Positions 1 through 11,750 of a stretch of 64,000 nucleotides of DNA are shown in pieces. Source of the DNA: Dastarcus helophoroides (Eukaryota; Arthropoda; Insecta; Coleoptera; Bothrideridae); assembly GCA_028583605.1 (NCBI GenBank), contig CM053326.1, positions 10,982,587 through 11,046,586 on the forward strand, read 5' to 3'. Numbering within the stretch: position 1 is the stretch's first letter; each line of letters starts with the position of its first letter. A model generated the notes under the pieces. The model ran no database searches. It worked only from the letters and a program-made list of their open reading frames with translations, and was not told where the DNA came from. The position numbers were made by a program, and so were the translations under genes.

Positions 1-66
1 GATATTGAGTGACGGACGGTGTGTGAAATTTTATGACCGCTTCTTTGTGCCATATCATGAAAGAAA

Positions 67-274
67 ATGACAACAACATCAATTCGTAAATCGTACGGAA
101 ACCGTAAATTGTATTCGTTCCCCGAAGACTATCCTCTGAAGGCGACAAAATCCAGAATTAGTTCCGCTAATGCTCCGAAAAAATCGGAAGATATTGCCAA
201 ATTGATAAAATACATTGAGGATAATATTGTAGGACGAACGAATGCTTTTCTTGGACCTTTTGGAAGGCGAAAAG
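67..274 (+). CDS. Class-V aminotransferase-like gene, coding exon 1
   Basis: This is the first coding exon of the only host gene recognised here. It opens at an ATG preceded by an in-frame TGA at 58-60, so 67 is the likely start unless a splice acceptor lies between. It encodes 69 codons plus one base, including the stretches KKSEDIAKLIKYIEDNIVG and NAFLGPFGRRK. It ends in a consensus donor (AAAG/GTAAGA, intron from 275) in phase 1. The leftover G completes a Val codon at the start of 58502..58637 and the reading frame continues perfectly. From family knowledge, this N-terminal layout (helix, then GPFG-R-K, then V-Y/F-D-Y-S-G-R-S) is that of uncharacterised eukaryotic PLP-dependent class-V aminotransferases related to cysteine desulfurases. 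The PLP lysine would lie in later exons outside the window. A short out-of-frame upstream ORF begins at 57. Function beyond the family is not inferred. Confidence 0.78.
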
Positions 275-275
275 G

Positions 276-1975
276 TAAGATATAAAATTATTTTTGGTTC
301 ACTTTATTATTGACCTATTTTATAAAAGTTTTAATGTTTACAAATTTATAGATATACATATGCAATTGTATATTTTTCGGGTTTCTTTACTATATCAATA
401 TATCAACAATTTTGATCTCGAATATGGATATTACTACTGACTATAGAACCATATTCTTCAACGTTACGGACAGTTTCGTTTGTCTTGCAATTTTTTTTTA
501 AATACTTCCCCTTACGATGATTTGTATTTGTTATTAAAAAGTTTAATTAATCCAGTAAAAATAAATCCAAATAAGTTATGTAGTCAATAAGATGAACCAA
601 TAGATAAACAAAACCAAAAAATGCTTTTAATTTGTTTACATAAAATATTAGGTATCTGGTTAGCATACAAATGGTTACTTACTCATCATGAATTTTTTAT
701 ATGCGATAAAGATCATAGTTCAAAAAATTGTGAATTGTTTGTAATAATACTAGCACTATATGTTAAACGGGAATTTTATGTGTACATCACCTAACATTTA
801 TCTTTCTGGATAATTTTATCGTTTTATGGGCAATTAAACTGACTTTAACATTCTTGATGTTTACGTTTACATATCTTATGCAGATATCAGTCACTAGAGA
901 AATAAAAACAAATTATTGCTGCAAAAAAATAATTACTTTGGATTGCTTTTTTATTACTATTACTAAATTATTACTAACATTTTGAAATGAGGCGTTCAGC
1001 CTTCCTTCAGTCATTGCCAGGGGTGTTTAGTTTTCAGCCAGAACCGCAATTTCTGTTCGCTCTAAATAATAAATAATTATTTTACAAAGAATTCCCAAGT
1101 GTCTGAAATGCAGAAAATTCAATCAAAATTAAACTCCACTAAGCTTCCGTTATTAACGCATAATATGTTCTGTAATTTAGTTTGCTCAATAAATTGTTGG
1201 TGGCTTTTTTAAAAACGAGAAAATATTGCAATTCAAGGCAGAAAAGCATGGTATTAGCTCAATAACTAGAGCACAAGAAAAACTTTTCTAAAGTTAATGT
1301 AGCACGGTATCGCATCCATTCCAGAGGCCATACTCTTCTGGTGGGAAAGTGACACAAAACAAGAGCGGGGTGGTCAATGCCGGCCTCTATGATATAATTC
1401 AGTATGTCACTCCCCCAGACGCTGGAAATCTTTTGTAGAAAGTTTCAATAAAAACCAATTTTCAACTTAGATATTCGAAAAAATTCCAAATCACTGGATG
1501 ATAACATCGGAGGACTAGGTTTAACCCAGGACAGTGTTTAATTTTTTGTTGTTTGTTTTGCCTCAAACATGAAGGTGTTTTAAGCCAACTTCTTAAAATC
1601 TCAATCCATTAATTTAGATTCAGGTCTCGTATCTCTGTCGTAATAATAATTTATTAATATTCCTTACATTATTGTAACGTAATATATGCAAATTTTGTTT
1701 ATCTAGTACTTTCATGAGGTGTGAATGTAAAGATACTTAACTGCCTCAAGAGAGAGATTATTTCCTCCTGCTTACAACATACTTTCACATAATTTGAACT
1801 TCCAATAATAGTTAACAGTTATTTACATTCGAAATTAGATTTGTTTAATGAAAAACGTGCTACTGCTGATTTAATTTCTACCTATTTACTCGGTTATATT
1901 GTGTTACATAAGGCAAATAAATTTGTTACTCCTATTTACATATTCCGTTTTGTTCACTTTTCATTCAGCTTGAAG
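276..1975. other. Intronic sequence, no gene seen
   Basis: AT-rich sequence without a recognisable coding relic. A short GC-richer patch at about 1300-1345 (CCAGAGGC...ACTCTTCT) resembles the motif duplicated at 40598 and 40688, so it may be part of the same dispersed repeat. Confidence 0.4.
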
Positions 1976-2099
1976 CAGTGTTTCTCAACCTTTTTTCTGT
2001 TAGTGATCCACTTTAAGCACAAAAGTTTTTTTTTTCCTTTTGTGGGGACCGTCACCTAGATTCCAAATCCTTTGTAACTTCCACAAGTTTGTTCGAGTC

Positions 2100-4118
2100 T
2101 CAGTCAGCATTATATATCTCGGTCTTTACAGCCACGCTCAGCATCTGACCTACACACATTCCTTCCAGATTTTTTGGTCTTAATGTTTCTATGCCAGTCA
2201 GATTATATCTGTATCTGGCAAGGTTTGAACAAGCACACACAATGAGTAAACTTGTTTCCTTTTCAGTCCCAGACATCGGTCGCCTTTTGCTAGGCTGAGT
2301 TTAACTAGGTGTCCTTTAAAGTTCCCGTGGCCAGTGAGCAGACCTAGTGCTTTGCTTAGTGTGCTTTTATTCATTGCAATAAGTGCTTCAGCCCTTGATT
2401 GTAAGGGTTTATCCATCTTGCCTGGAGGTGTTTATGTTCTGCCATCGGTTCAAATGAGCCCATTCGAGGTTTGTTAATATGATGTTTTTGCCTATAGTAA
2501 AAGCCACCCTTACGATCTGTTCGGTGGAAACTTCCGCAGAGCCCCCTCTTGCCAGCCCCGGTACCCAAACAAGTGTGGCCTTGTTGGTTTCTCCCAGTCT
2601 ATTAAAGGTTTACACGCTGACCCATACTACGGTCGAACTGGTGGTATGCCTCTCTAGGGCATTTAACGCTGCACGGCTATCCGTTCATATGTAAATTGAG
2701 CGCCGAAGCATCATGTTGATTTGGAAATTTGCGCATCCTCGAATGGCCTAGACTTCAGTCATAAAGACAGAAGCATGTTCTCCCATGCTATTATTGCTTG
2801 GTTCACAGATACCAGCTCCGTATCTTCCATCGAGACCGGATCCGTCTGTAAACCAGACGTCATTTCCGTAACCTACCACGGTTTCTGGTTTTTCCCAATC
2901 ATTTCTGTTCGGGATCAGAATCTTGTAATTCCATCCCAACCAGAGTTTCCTGGAAGTGAGGTCTTGTCTTAAGGTAAAAGGTCTGTTGTTGAGGTCTCCA
3001 AGTGTAGTATGACCTACCCTTATGTCCCTTAAGTCCCCTAAACACTTAAGTCTATAGGTCGTTAATTTGGCGTGTGTCTTAATGAATTTATCTAAAGGAG
3101 GCACATTTAGTGCTACCTTTAGAGCAGTGATGCTCAATCTTTTTTTCGTCACGGCATACTTTTAATAATTTAAAAACTTGGCGGCGCATTAACAATGATA
3201 TAAATTAAAAGAAACATACTTCCAGCGGGTGTACTATCCCCTTCATGGCCGTCTGCATTAAAGGTCAACGATTTGAGGTACTTCAAGATCAAAAGTATCG
3301 ACGCCTGTTTTCGCTACTTTATGCGTAAACTAATACTTATACTGTGCCCCTGCTGTATATCGACCATTGGGATAGGATGAAATGAGGGGTATATTTTCTT
3401 ACCACTTTATACGTAGGCTATACCACTACACATTTCTAGATTCTTCTCGATGCATAACCAGGCAGCAAAATGCATTCTCCAAAAGTCTCTTTCGCTATTT
3501 TACTGTATGCATCCGTAAAATTTGACGGCACGCTTCAAGAATCTCGCGGGATAGTAAAGTACCATGGCACAGTGGTTGAGAATTATACTCTGGAGCTGCC
3601 GTCGGAGTGGTGCACATAGCCTCTGTATCAGCCCTTAGGTCGGTGCCCTGTAGGCTCTTTGACAGGTTCTTTGCCTGTGGTGTTTCTATCCTACGCCACC
3701 ATATCACAGCAGCATAGGTTAATCACGGTAACGATACCGTTTTAGAGAGCCCTAGCGCTACGCCTGGTTTCAAGCACAAGGTTTTGCTCATGGTTTTCTT
3801 ACACATCTACATAGTGGAGTGTCGTTTATTCCTTTCGGTTTCCAGCTCTAAATTCCATTTCAGTTTGGTATCTAGGTACACTCCAAGATACTTTACGTTA
3901 TCGCCTACCCCCATAAATACATTGGTTCTATGAGAGTTGGTTTATATCTCCTTAGGGCTACAGTCCTTGACGGGTTTACCGTCAGTCTCGTTTTCTTACA
4001 CCAGGATTCAACAATTCTCAGAGAATTGTTAGCCAGTGCTCCAAGTGTGTTTAAGAATTTGTCTTCAATCACTATTGCCACATCATCAGCGTAGCCGTAG
4101 ATTCGGAAGCGTGCTTCT
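2100..4118 (-). pseudogene. LINE fragment: reverse transcriptase C-terminus and RNase H
   Basis: A degenerate, 5'-truncated non-LTR retrotransposon on the minus strand. In coding order: RT catalytic motif YADD (codons at 4082-4093, context IYGYADDVAIVIE); a thumb/linker region with WWRRIET and MCTTPTAA (to 3588); then, after an inserted MITE (3125..3587), VALNVPPLD and an RNase H domain with VWFTDGSGLDGRYGAGI (TDGS at 2839-2850), EHASVFMTEV, TDSRAALNAL and TLVWVPG; then a tail with LLTGHGNFKGHL. RNase H following RT places it in the I/R1/LOA-type group. Frame changes and stops occur throughout, for example just after the RNase H TEV motif. The endonuclease and most of RT are missing. The 3' boundary near 2100 is approximate. 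Confidence 0.85.
3125..3587 (-). mobile_element. hAT-type non-autonomous element inserted in the LINE
   Basis: Its ends match the 194-bp MITE at 4939..5132 in the opposite orientation (CAGTGATGCTCAATC start; TTCAAGAATCTCGCGGG and CAGTGGTTGAGAAT near the end), but it carries about 270 bp of extra internal sequence (about 3205-3475). Flanking 8-mers CTTTAGAG (3117-3124) and CTCTGGAG (3588-3595) are a diverged target duplication, 6 of 8 identical. Removing the element reconnects the LINE codons for PTAAPE and VALNVPPLD, which confirms insertion into the LINE. Confidence 0.85.
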
Positions 4119-4938
4119 GATCAAAAGATCGTCTACCATCAGGTATTTTAACACTGATTAAAATTTTTCGACACACAGAGCCTAATCAATTTTGATGTCC
4201 AAAAAAACATACATCAAGTTCACAGTCTTTCTTATCTGATAAATTCAGACGAATAAAAAAAAAATTAACTACAAGTTCCCAATTATTCCGATCCAATAAA
4301 TTTTGATTAGGTTCTAATTATATAGTAATAATTATATTAGCAATTCAATATTTTAAAATTTACACTTATGTGCTGCGAGACACCGGTTGGGAAACACTGA
4401 ATTAAAGCTAAGTAAATAAAGTAGTAATTACGCAGCTCTGAAGTCAGCCGCACCGCAGATTTGGGTAGGTGCCTGGTACCAACAAGCAATATTGTGAGTT
4501 TTCTTAGGAACGTTGATTTTCTTCTCAAAAGATTGAGTTTAAACTTGCAATTTTTAATTTTTGCTCTTTTTGAATTAAATTCCAAATGTGGACTATTTTT
4601 TATAGACATTTTGATTTGGTTTTTAAAATTTCACTCTTTTTTCTAAAGTTTTGACTTAGCTCTCTCAGGTACAGAGGTGCAAATTTTGAACCACATTGTT
4701 TTATCACCCACTTATACGATGGGACAAGATATATCCCTCCTGCTTCTACTTTTTTTTTTGTTAATTTATCCAAATTTAAATGTTATGTTAACCCTTATTT
4801 TCTACTTAACTCATTTGGATATTATGTGTTATCTGATGTGTGCAGAAAATGCGTTGGAGGTAAATTTACGAGAAATAGGTAACTGTTTTGTTGGTGTACA
4901 TCAACCCATCAAAACAATCAGACAAAGATGTGCTAATT
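4119..4938. other. AT-rich sequence with one hAT-type terminus
   Basis: The only feature seen is the inverted terminus GGTTGGGAAACACTG at 4385-4399. The remainder (4400-4938) shows nothing recognisable. Confidence 0.4.
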
Positions 4939-5132
4939 CAGTGATTCTTAACCACTGTGCCGCGGCACTTTACTGTCCCGCGAGATTCTTGAAGTGTGCC
5001 GCCAAATTTTACGGATGCATATAGTTAAATAGCGGAGGAGACTTTTTTAAAATTTATATAATTGTTAGTGTGCCCCCAAGTTTTTAAATTATTAAAAGTG
5101 TGCCGTAACGAAAAAAAGGTTGAGAATCACTG
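4939..5132 (+). mobile_element. 194-bp hAT-type MITE with perfect 8-bp target duplication
   Basis: Termini CAGTGATTCTTAACC and GGTTGAGAATCACTG are inverted repeats. Perfect 8-bp direct repeats TGCTAATT flank it at 4931-4938 and 5133-5140. TIR type and target length are those of hAT elements. It has no coding capacity. It is the same family as 3125..3587, inverted. Confidence 0.93.
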
Positions 5133-5456
5133 TGCTAATTCTAGTTCTGGGGAGTTTGAGGTCAGAATAAACTGTAAGTGCCTCTGTGTCTCGAAAAAAA
5201 ACAAGATTTGTTTTCGGTTATTTCATAGAAAATATAAATTGTCTCATTTTCTCTAACATTATTGATCAGTCCTCAATAATGTTAAACGCGTTACTAAATA
5301 ACTTAAAATTTTATGAGGGTAAGTAAAAGAAACGAATAAGTTTCTACTCGAAAAGAATAATTACATTGTGAAGAGGTTTTATGGTAGTTAAGATCATTTA
5401 GTACCATGCAGGGGGTAAATTTATCTTTCTTGGGGTCTGGTCTCATTAATTTAGAT

Positions 5457-5481
5457 CAGTGTTTCCCAACCGGTGTGTCGC
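5457..5481 (+). repeat. Solitary hAT-type terminus
   Basis: CAGTGTTTCCCAACCGGTGT (and on to about 5481) matches the reverse complement of 4370-4399 almost exactly. No partner end was found downstream, so the copy is truncated or its other end has decayed. Confidence 0.6.
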
Positions 5482-6135
5482 TATGGGATGTGAAATCATA
5501 AAAATTAAACATTTACAAAATGTATTATCTTTTTTTTTAGCCATCAAAATTTGTAGAGGTGATTATGAGGACGTTTTTTTTTTGGTTGCCAAAAACTTAT
5601 TGGGCGATCAAGAGAGAGTCCTGATTTTATTATAACAAATTTTAAAAGCTCATTTTATTCTGAATTTTGCGATGTATCACACAGGTTTAATTATATTTGA
5701 AAAGAAAATTTGCAGTTTAGTATGATACATGATACATAATAAAAAGTGATTTTAAAAGTTACCTAAAAGCTAGGACCGCATTTAAAAAATTAAATTGTTG
5801 GTGGTTGTTCGCAGATAAAACGTCGAATCAAAAAATTGATGATGCATCTACTCTTTAGGGTTTCTTAAAATTCCACTTAGGTAGTAAATGTTGTTCTATT
5901 AAATTTGCCATCTCATTAATAATAACGTAAGAAAAAATAAAATAAAAACCAATAAATTTACAAAGTTATAAAAAATTGGAAAATATAAATCGTATTTAAC
6001 CGCTTTAACCGAATCCGTATCCATACTGCCTCCTCTCATCTTGGATGCTGTGACCATGCTGGCTCTTCTTATTTTGGATACATGTTGCAGCTTTATTTTT
6101 GATTTTTGTGAAGTGAAAATTGTGGAAAAAGTGAA
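5482..6135. other. No feature recognised
   Basis: AT-rich sequence that may include the decayed interior of the element starting at 5457. No coding relic was seen. Confidence 0.35.
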
Positions 6136-6306
6136 AGCAATTTTATATAGGACGAAAACTTATGATTTCGAGTCACCATCGCGCTAAATCACGATACTAA
6201 CATGCTCTAATGTTAACATGTACAATTATGAGTAAGACATGTAATTGACCTCAATTAGCGTAATGGTGACTCGAAAACGTAAGTTTTTGCCCTATAAAAA
6301 ATTGCT
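6136..6306. repeat. Inverted-repeat MITE, 171 bp
   Basis: Arms of about 57 nt: AGCAATTTTATATAGG...TTTCGAGTCACCAT...GCGCTAA at the left pairs with TTAGCG...ATGGTGACTCGAAAA...CCTATAAAAAATTGCT at the right. No clear target duplication was found, so the superfamily is unassigned. Confidence 0.75.
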
Positions 6307-6690
6307 CTACGCTCCTAAAGATGTTTTTAGTTCAAAAATACGTGATATACGGCGGGGTTTGAAGTCGCAACCTACCACACAAAAAGTAGTCGCCTCTATT
6401 CTTTGAGCCATACCATCTGTTGAATTTAATACGTTAACTGGCTTGTTAACCTATCTCCACGCTCACAATATAAGGGTGATTTTTTGAAAATGAACCATTC
6501 CAAATATCTAGAAAATAAAAGCGCCGAAAATGGCAAAACCGGCCAATTTTGGTTGTAAAGGGGACACTTAATTAGCCTAGTTTTAGACCCGCAGGTGCAC
6601 CTTTTTGGCCGGGGCTGCAGCCCCCTCAAAAGTCTTAAATGGAACAAGGGATTAAATGTTTATTGTTTGAAATGTCCATTTAACCTCTTT
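6307..6690. other. Unassigned sequence before family X copy 1
   Basis: Contains a short GC-rich patch (about 6590-6635, with repeated GGCC/GCAGCC words) that is unusual in this AT-rich background. No coding or terminal-repeat assignment is possible. Confidence 0.3.
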
Positions 6691-6699
6691 TTGGGTATG

Positions 6700-8103
6700 T
6701 AGTAGTATTCGAGATAAAGTCGAATTTTGGGTAAAAAAACTCGATTATTTTCAGATATTTCAAGAAACATAAGATATTTAGTCGAAATTTCAAAATTAAG
6801 ATGAATTTTAAGAAACAGGTTGAAATTTCTGGACATTCAAAATTTCGAAAAAAAAAGCCGAAATTTCTATAAAATATTCAAAATTTCCGATATAATCCAA
6901 TTTTAAGAGAAAAAAGTAGAATTTTGAGTATAGCCGTAATTTAAAAAAGACCAGTGTTGGGTTAAAGTCGGAATTTTCAGGGAATCAAAATTAAAACAAA
7001 AAGCTGACATTTTGGAGACACCTAAAAAATATCGAAATTTCAAGAAAAAGATGAGTCCCCGGGTAAAATCAGGTTTCGAAAACCCAAACAAATTGTGATA
7101 AAAAGTCAAAATTTTGAGAAAATGATCGACATTTTGAGAAAAAGATCGACATTTTGAGAAAAAGATCGAAATTTCGTAAAAAAGTCTAAATTTAAGAAAA
7201 ATTCGAAATTTTCAAGAGAGAGTAACATTTTCCAGAAATTTAGAAAAAGGGCGAATTTTGAAGAAAATTTAAAAAAAAGGTCGAAATTTCAAGCAACAAG
7301 TCGAAATTTGCCATCTGAATCTGAATATATATTTTTCAACGACTGCCTGAGGCCAGAATGAAGAACAAACTTCCCATCATTACCCCAGTGTGACGTCAAA
7401 ATCCACTATTGATTTTGAGAAACAAGTTGGAATTTGAATTTTCTGAAATTTTCGTTCTTTAACAAAAATTCATAATTTTCAAAAAATATTTTTAAAAATT
7501 TCCAAATAAATATTCTCCAATCATTTTTACTTTTTTATCAAAAGATTTACCAAATTTCGAGAAAAACGCGAAGTTTGATAAACGAGTCGTTTGCAATAAG
7601 TCGATTTTTGAGAAATGAAGAAATTAAAAAAAAAATACGAATTTTGAGATAAAAATTCGAAATTTTGAGAAAATCTGATTTTGCTAAAAGAAGTCGAATT
7701 TTAGAATAAATTCGAAGTTTCAAAAGAAAAAGAGAACATTGGTGAAAAAAGATCTATTTTGAGAAAATATTAAAAATTTTGAGAAAATGTCGAAATTTCG
7801 AAGAAAGGAATAATTTTCAGGAAAAAATGGAAATTTCGGGAAAAGGTCCCCTCAGGATTATAAATTTTTGGTTGGCTGCATGAATCAGGGGAGAGCAAGC
7901 TTATCACTCTGTCCTATTGTAGTTAGCCAGTAGGAAAAGAAAACCGGAGAATTTAAAAATACTTAGATATAAGTTACTGAATTAGTTATTATCTTAGTAG
8001 ATAATTTCTCGTTTTATTGCCAAATACATTCGTATAATTTCTTACGAATGGGAATATTAAAACGCGTGAATATTCACGAATACGAATATTCGTTATATCA
8101 CTA
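6700..8103 (+). mobile_element. Family X element, copy 1 (AT-rich repeat body, ATTCG terminus)
   Basis: The right end, CGAATATTCGTTATATCACTA at 8083-8103 (given here inverted as TAGTGATATAACGAATATTC), matches the left end of the 44010..45751 copy, as does about 115 bp inside it. The body (about 6700-7890) is a degenerate array of words such as GTCGAAATTTTGAGAAAAA. Two ordered landmarks are shared with 29574..31100 and with 44010..45751: a CCCCAGTGTGACGTCA segment at 7383-7440, and CTTTTTTATCAAAAGAT at 7530-7560. The left boundary is uncertain. No transposase is present, so it would be non-autonomous. Confidence 0.6.
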
Positions 8104-9595
8104 GTCTCCAACTTTTGTACTAACAATAAATTCTGTTAAATTGGTCTATTTTGATCCCGGAAATCTCCTATTAGAGTATAGTCCAAGACACATTCTTTAC
8201 AAAACACCTTGCATAAGAAAGATTTTTCATTTGATGTGTGTTTTCTTTCAATAGTTAGGTGTAACATTGATAACATTTTAGCATAATTTCAATAAGATAT
8301 AATAAGTTTATTTAAGGGAGTCATGTTTCAATCGTGAAGCAATATTTTTAATGGTTCATACGTTATAATTTAAAAAAAACCCAATATGTATGTACATAAA
8401 TGATGCGATATCTCCAGGGTATCTCTTTGTCCTTGGGAGTGCGAATACATAATAAAGTTTATTTACCTAACATTGTAGTATTTTACGCAATGTTTACCAA
8501 CAAAATAATTAAATTATCTCACTCTAAATACGCCTTACGACACGTGTCATCAAAAGTACTAAAAGCTAAAAGGCCATTTCGTGAGAATGGGTTTGTTTTA
8601 TTATCCAAGGATGTTGCGATGCACAGCGCGCGTGGTGTGAGGGTAGGTCACCCTAAAATCGATAATGCGGCACGTGGGCCACATCTCCAAATTCTCTCTC
8701 TCAAATTCCGACGGCACGTGGTCTACGCAGTTTTTTTCTCAATTGTTTGATTTCAACATTTTGTCATACCTACTATAATGAAAATCTGATATGCATTGTT
8801 CTCAATATACTCATATCGTAAAAAGGTTCAATTAAATCGTAGTTATTTTTTAAAACAAAGCTGCGTTGAAATACTTTCTACGTCCTTGAACCTGAAACTC
8901 CTACAATTCTATCTGCGTCTAAAAATGACTGCTTGGCCTGATTTTATTTGTACATCTTCACCTTGAAAGCTTTTTGGGTTATTTGTTCTAATGGAATCAT
9001 GTGTCAATTATATTTTTATTCCAAATGAAATTAATTACATTAGATAGGTACATAAAACAGTGTTTTAACACAGAACAGCGCCTCTTTTTCAACCCTCGTT
9101 TGATTCTTGCTTATTTGAAGAAATGTTATCTACGATGTTGCTTAAATTATAGGAAAGTTACGTATTTTGTGATGAACAGTGTAAAGAGAAATCTTAAGTA
9201 GTATAACTTTTTAAATTATTAAAAAAAAAATTGACATTTTTTTGAAAGCTACCTATTTCAAAGATCCAGAATAGTCGAGCAGATTGTATGCCCGTTATTT
9301 GGATTTATTTGTATACCGATCATCCTTACTGCAATATTTCTTATGGGCGTTCAGGTCGAATTAAAGTAAATGTGAACAGAATTTTTTTCTCATTACATCC
9401 ATGCGGCATGTGAAAGAGTTTACTTTTTAATTTGGTCAATAAAAATAAGTATTTTATTTGTAATTTATTTGTGTATTGGACACACTGTGAAATAAATTAT
9501 ATTTTCTACGACTTCAATTAACTAACAACTACAGATTTAACGTATCGTTAACATCAAAGAAGTATGCCCAGAACAAAGAGTTAGAGGAAAGCTCC
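8104..9595. other. No gene assigned; one unattributed open frame
   Basis: A plus-strand open frame of 116 codons (8400-8750) crosses a GC-richer patch (about 8520-8730) but shows no recognisable family motif. I treat it as non-coding or as unrecognised repeat. Nothing else was seen. Confidence 0.35.
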
Positions 9596-11750
9596 ATTTT
9601 TAATTTAAGTGCTGCTGAAAATTTCGAGACTGAGACTGCGATTAAAAAGTTCCAGTTTTTTTCTCGACAATTCAAGATTTCTTATAAAAGTTTCAGTTTT
9701 TATGGACATTTCGACATTAGATTCGAAATTTCGATTTTAATTACGAATATTTTTTAATTTAAATCGAAATTTTAAGATTAATGTCGAAAGTTATAAAAAA
9801 AACTGAAAGTTAAGTACTGAAATTTCGAGATAAAACTTCGAGCTTTCAGTCCCAATCTTAAAATTCTCATCTCGAAAGGGCATCGTGGATTGAAGTTAGA
9901 ATTTCAAAATGGAAATTTCAAGATTATGAAATTGAAGTTACAAAATTTAAAATTTTTGTAACTTCGAGTTTTGACAAAATTGTGCCCTAAGACTCGTAAT
10001 ATCCATAAAAAACGAAATTCCCTTTTCAAAGTTCAACTGTTAGGAAATAAGAAATATTTTAAGTTAAAATACCAAACTTTAGGGAAAAATGTCGACATTT
10101 CTAAAAATCATAAATTTACCAAATGTATTACTTGAAAAATTTCATGTTCAGATTCCAACTTTTGAAAAATTTACGAAACTTTCGAAATAAACTCGAAATT
10201 TATTTTAAAAATTATGTTAAAATTTTAAACAAAACGTAAATATTTGAAGTTGAGCTAGAAATTTTAAAATAAAATTTTGGAAGTTAAACTTTTGAGACTA
10301 AGGATGATTTAAAATAAAAAAATAAAAAAGCTAAGATTTGCAGAAACTCGAATTCAAAGTTTCAAGACGAAATTTCAGGAAAAAATACACAAACGCTGAA
10401 TTTTTCGACAAAATCTAGACTGGAAGTTTATATTATAAAAAAAATTCACATTTCCTCTCAAAGCTTTACCTTTAATGGAATATTTGATTTTAAATTCAAA
10501 TTATTCGGCTGAAATAACTTAAAGTTTTAAAATCTAGAAAACAATTAAAATTTTGAGGTTAACGATAAAAGCTCAAAATTTTGGACATGCTTATCAGTTG
10601 TGGATCATTTTTAGTTTGTCAAAAACTAAAATAAAACTGAGAATTACAAGTTAAATTTGAAGTTTAAGAAAAAACTCAGAATTTCTAAAATGAATATTGA
10701 TTTGAAAAAGTTAAAAATTTTTGAATTTCGGAATTAAACTCGAAATTTTGACCTCAAGTTAGCATTGATTACTGATAAATAACGTAACCGCTGAAAATGA
10801 CAAATTTTTGAATTTTATTTTTCAAAAATTCAATCTTGCAAATTTTCCTTTTTTGTATTTCAGATTTAATCTTGATTTACGTATGCAAGTAGAATGCAAC
10901 CTACACTGCAAATTCATGCAGCCCTTCAGTCGTGTGTAGTGAATCATAGGTAGCTGAACTACCAACAGTTAAAACACTGCCACCTAGCGAAGCGGTTGCT
11001 CTCTAGGAAAAAGTTCCCAGAAGACACGGATTCTAGTGCACAGACCAATAGGTTTAAACATTTATGAGATTCGAAGTATGGAAACCAAAGACTGGTTTCG
11101 ATGGAAACCAGTCTTTGGTTTCCAAGCTTCGAATCTAATAAATGTTCAAACCTATTGGTCTGTGCATTAGAATCCTTGATTTAGGTACTTAAATTTTTTC
11201 TAGAAGTTTATGATATTTTTCTCAACAGTTAGAGATAAACTAAAAATTTTGAGTTCAAGCTCGAAGTTAAAAGAATTTAAGGTCTACATCAAATTAAAAA
11301 AAAAAGAGAATCGAATAAAAAATTACACGAAAAATCTCAGCATTTCGACTTAATACTTAGTTGCGCAATTAAATTGGAATATTTGAGTTTTTTTTTTGAA
11401 ACTTTGACTTGCAAGCTTGAAATTTTACTTTGAATTTTAACTTAGAAAAAAGTTGCGGTTAAATTCGAAATTTCAAGAAAACGGTGGAGATTAAATTGGA
11501 AATTGAATATTTTTGAAATCAAATTAGTTTTTTCACCAAATTTAGACTGTTTTTCAATATTTTGATCATTTCTTTAGTTGAAATTAAAATTCGAAATTAA
11601 AAATTTACCAATACTAAATTGAAATTCGTAATTTTTGAGGAAAAAGTTGAAATTTTGTGAGATTTGGATATTTCCTAAAAATTTTAACAGAAACTTGTTT
11701 CCTATATTAAAACATCATTCTGAACTTATAAAGCATTGCCCCACTTGTAG
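9596..11750. repeat. Degenerate AT-rich array (AAATTTCGA words)
   Basis: About 2 kb made largely of irregular short units containing GAAATTT, TTTCGA and TTAAAATTT, with no long open frame that looks selected. It is interrupted near its middle by the palindrome at 11028..11175. It differs from the family X body in lacking the two shared landmarks. Confidence 0.65.
11028..11175. repeat. 148-bp near-perfect palindrome (72-nt arms)
   Basis: Arms 11028-11099 and 11104-11175 are inverted copies with 67 of 72 positions matching by eye, around a 4-nt centre (GATG). Each arm holds GCACAGACCAATAGGTTT and GGAAACCAAAGACTGGTTTC. A diverged half copy lies at 34631..34705, so it is a dispersed repeat rather than a unique hairpin. 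Confidence 0.9.

Larger units (their letters stand above)
1976..4399. mobile_element. Possible hAT-type element enclosing a LINE fragment
   Basis: CAGTGTTTCTCAACC at 1976-1990 and GGTTGGGAAACACTG at 4385-4399 are inverted copies of one hAT-like terminus, with 14 of 15 matching. The 8-bp flanks (GCTTGAAG and AATTAAAG) agree at only 5 of 8 positions, so they may be ends of two unrelated copies rather than one element. A third copy of the 4399 terminus lies at 5457. Confidence 0.35.

Noticed and set aside
8400..8750. 116-codon plus-strand open frame in a GC-richer patch
   Set aside because: No recognised domain, no splice or start context, and composition consistent with a decayed repeat; kept only as unassigned sequence.
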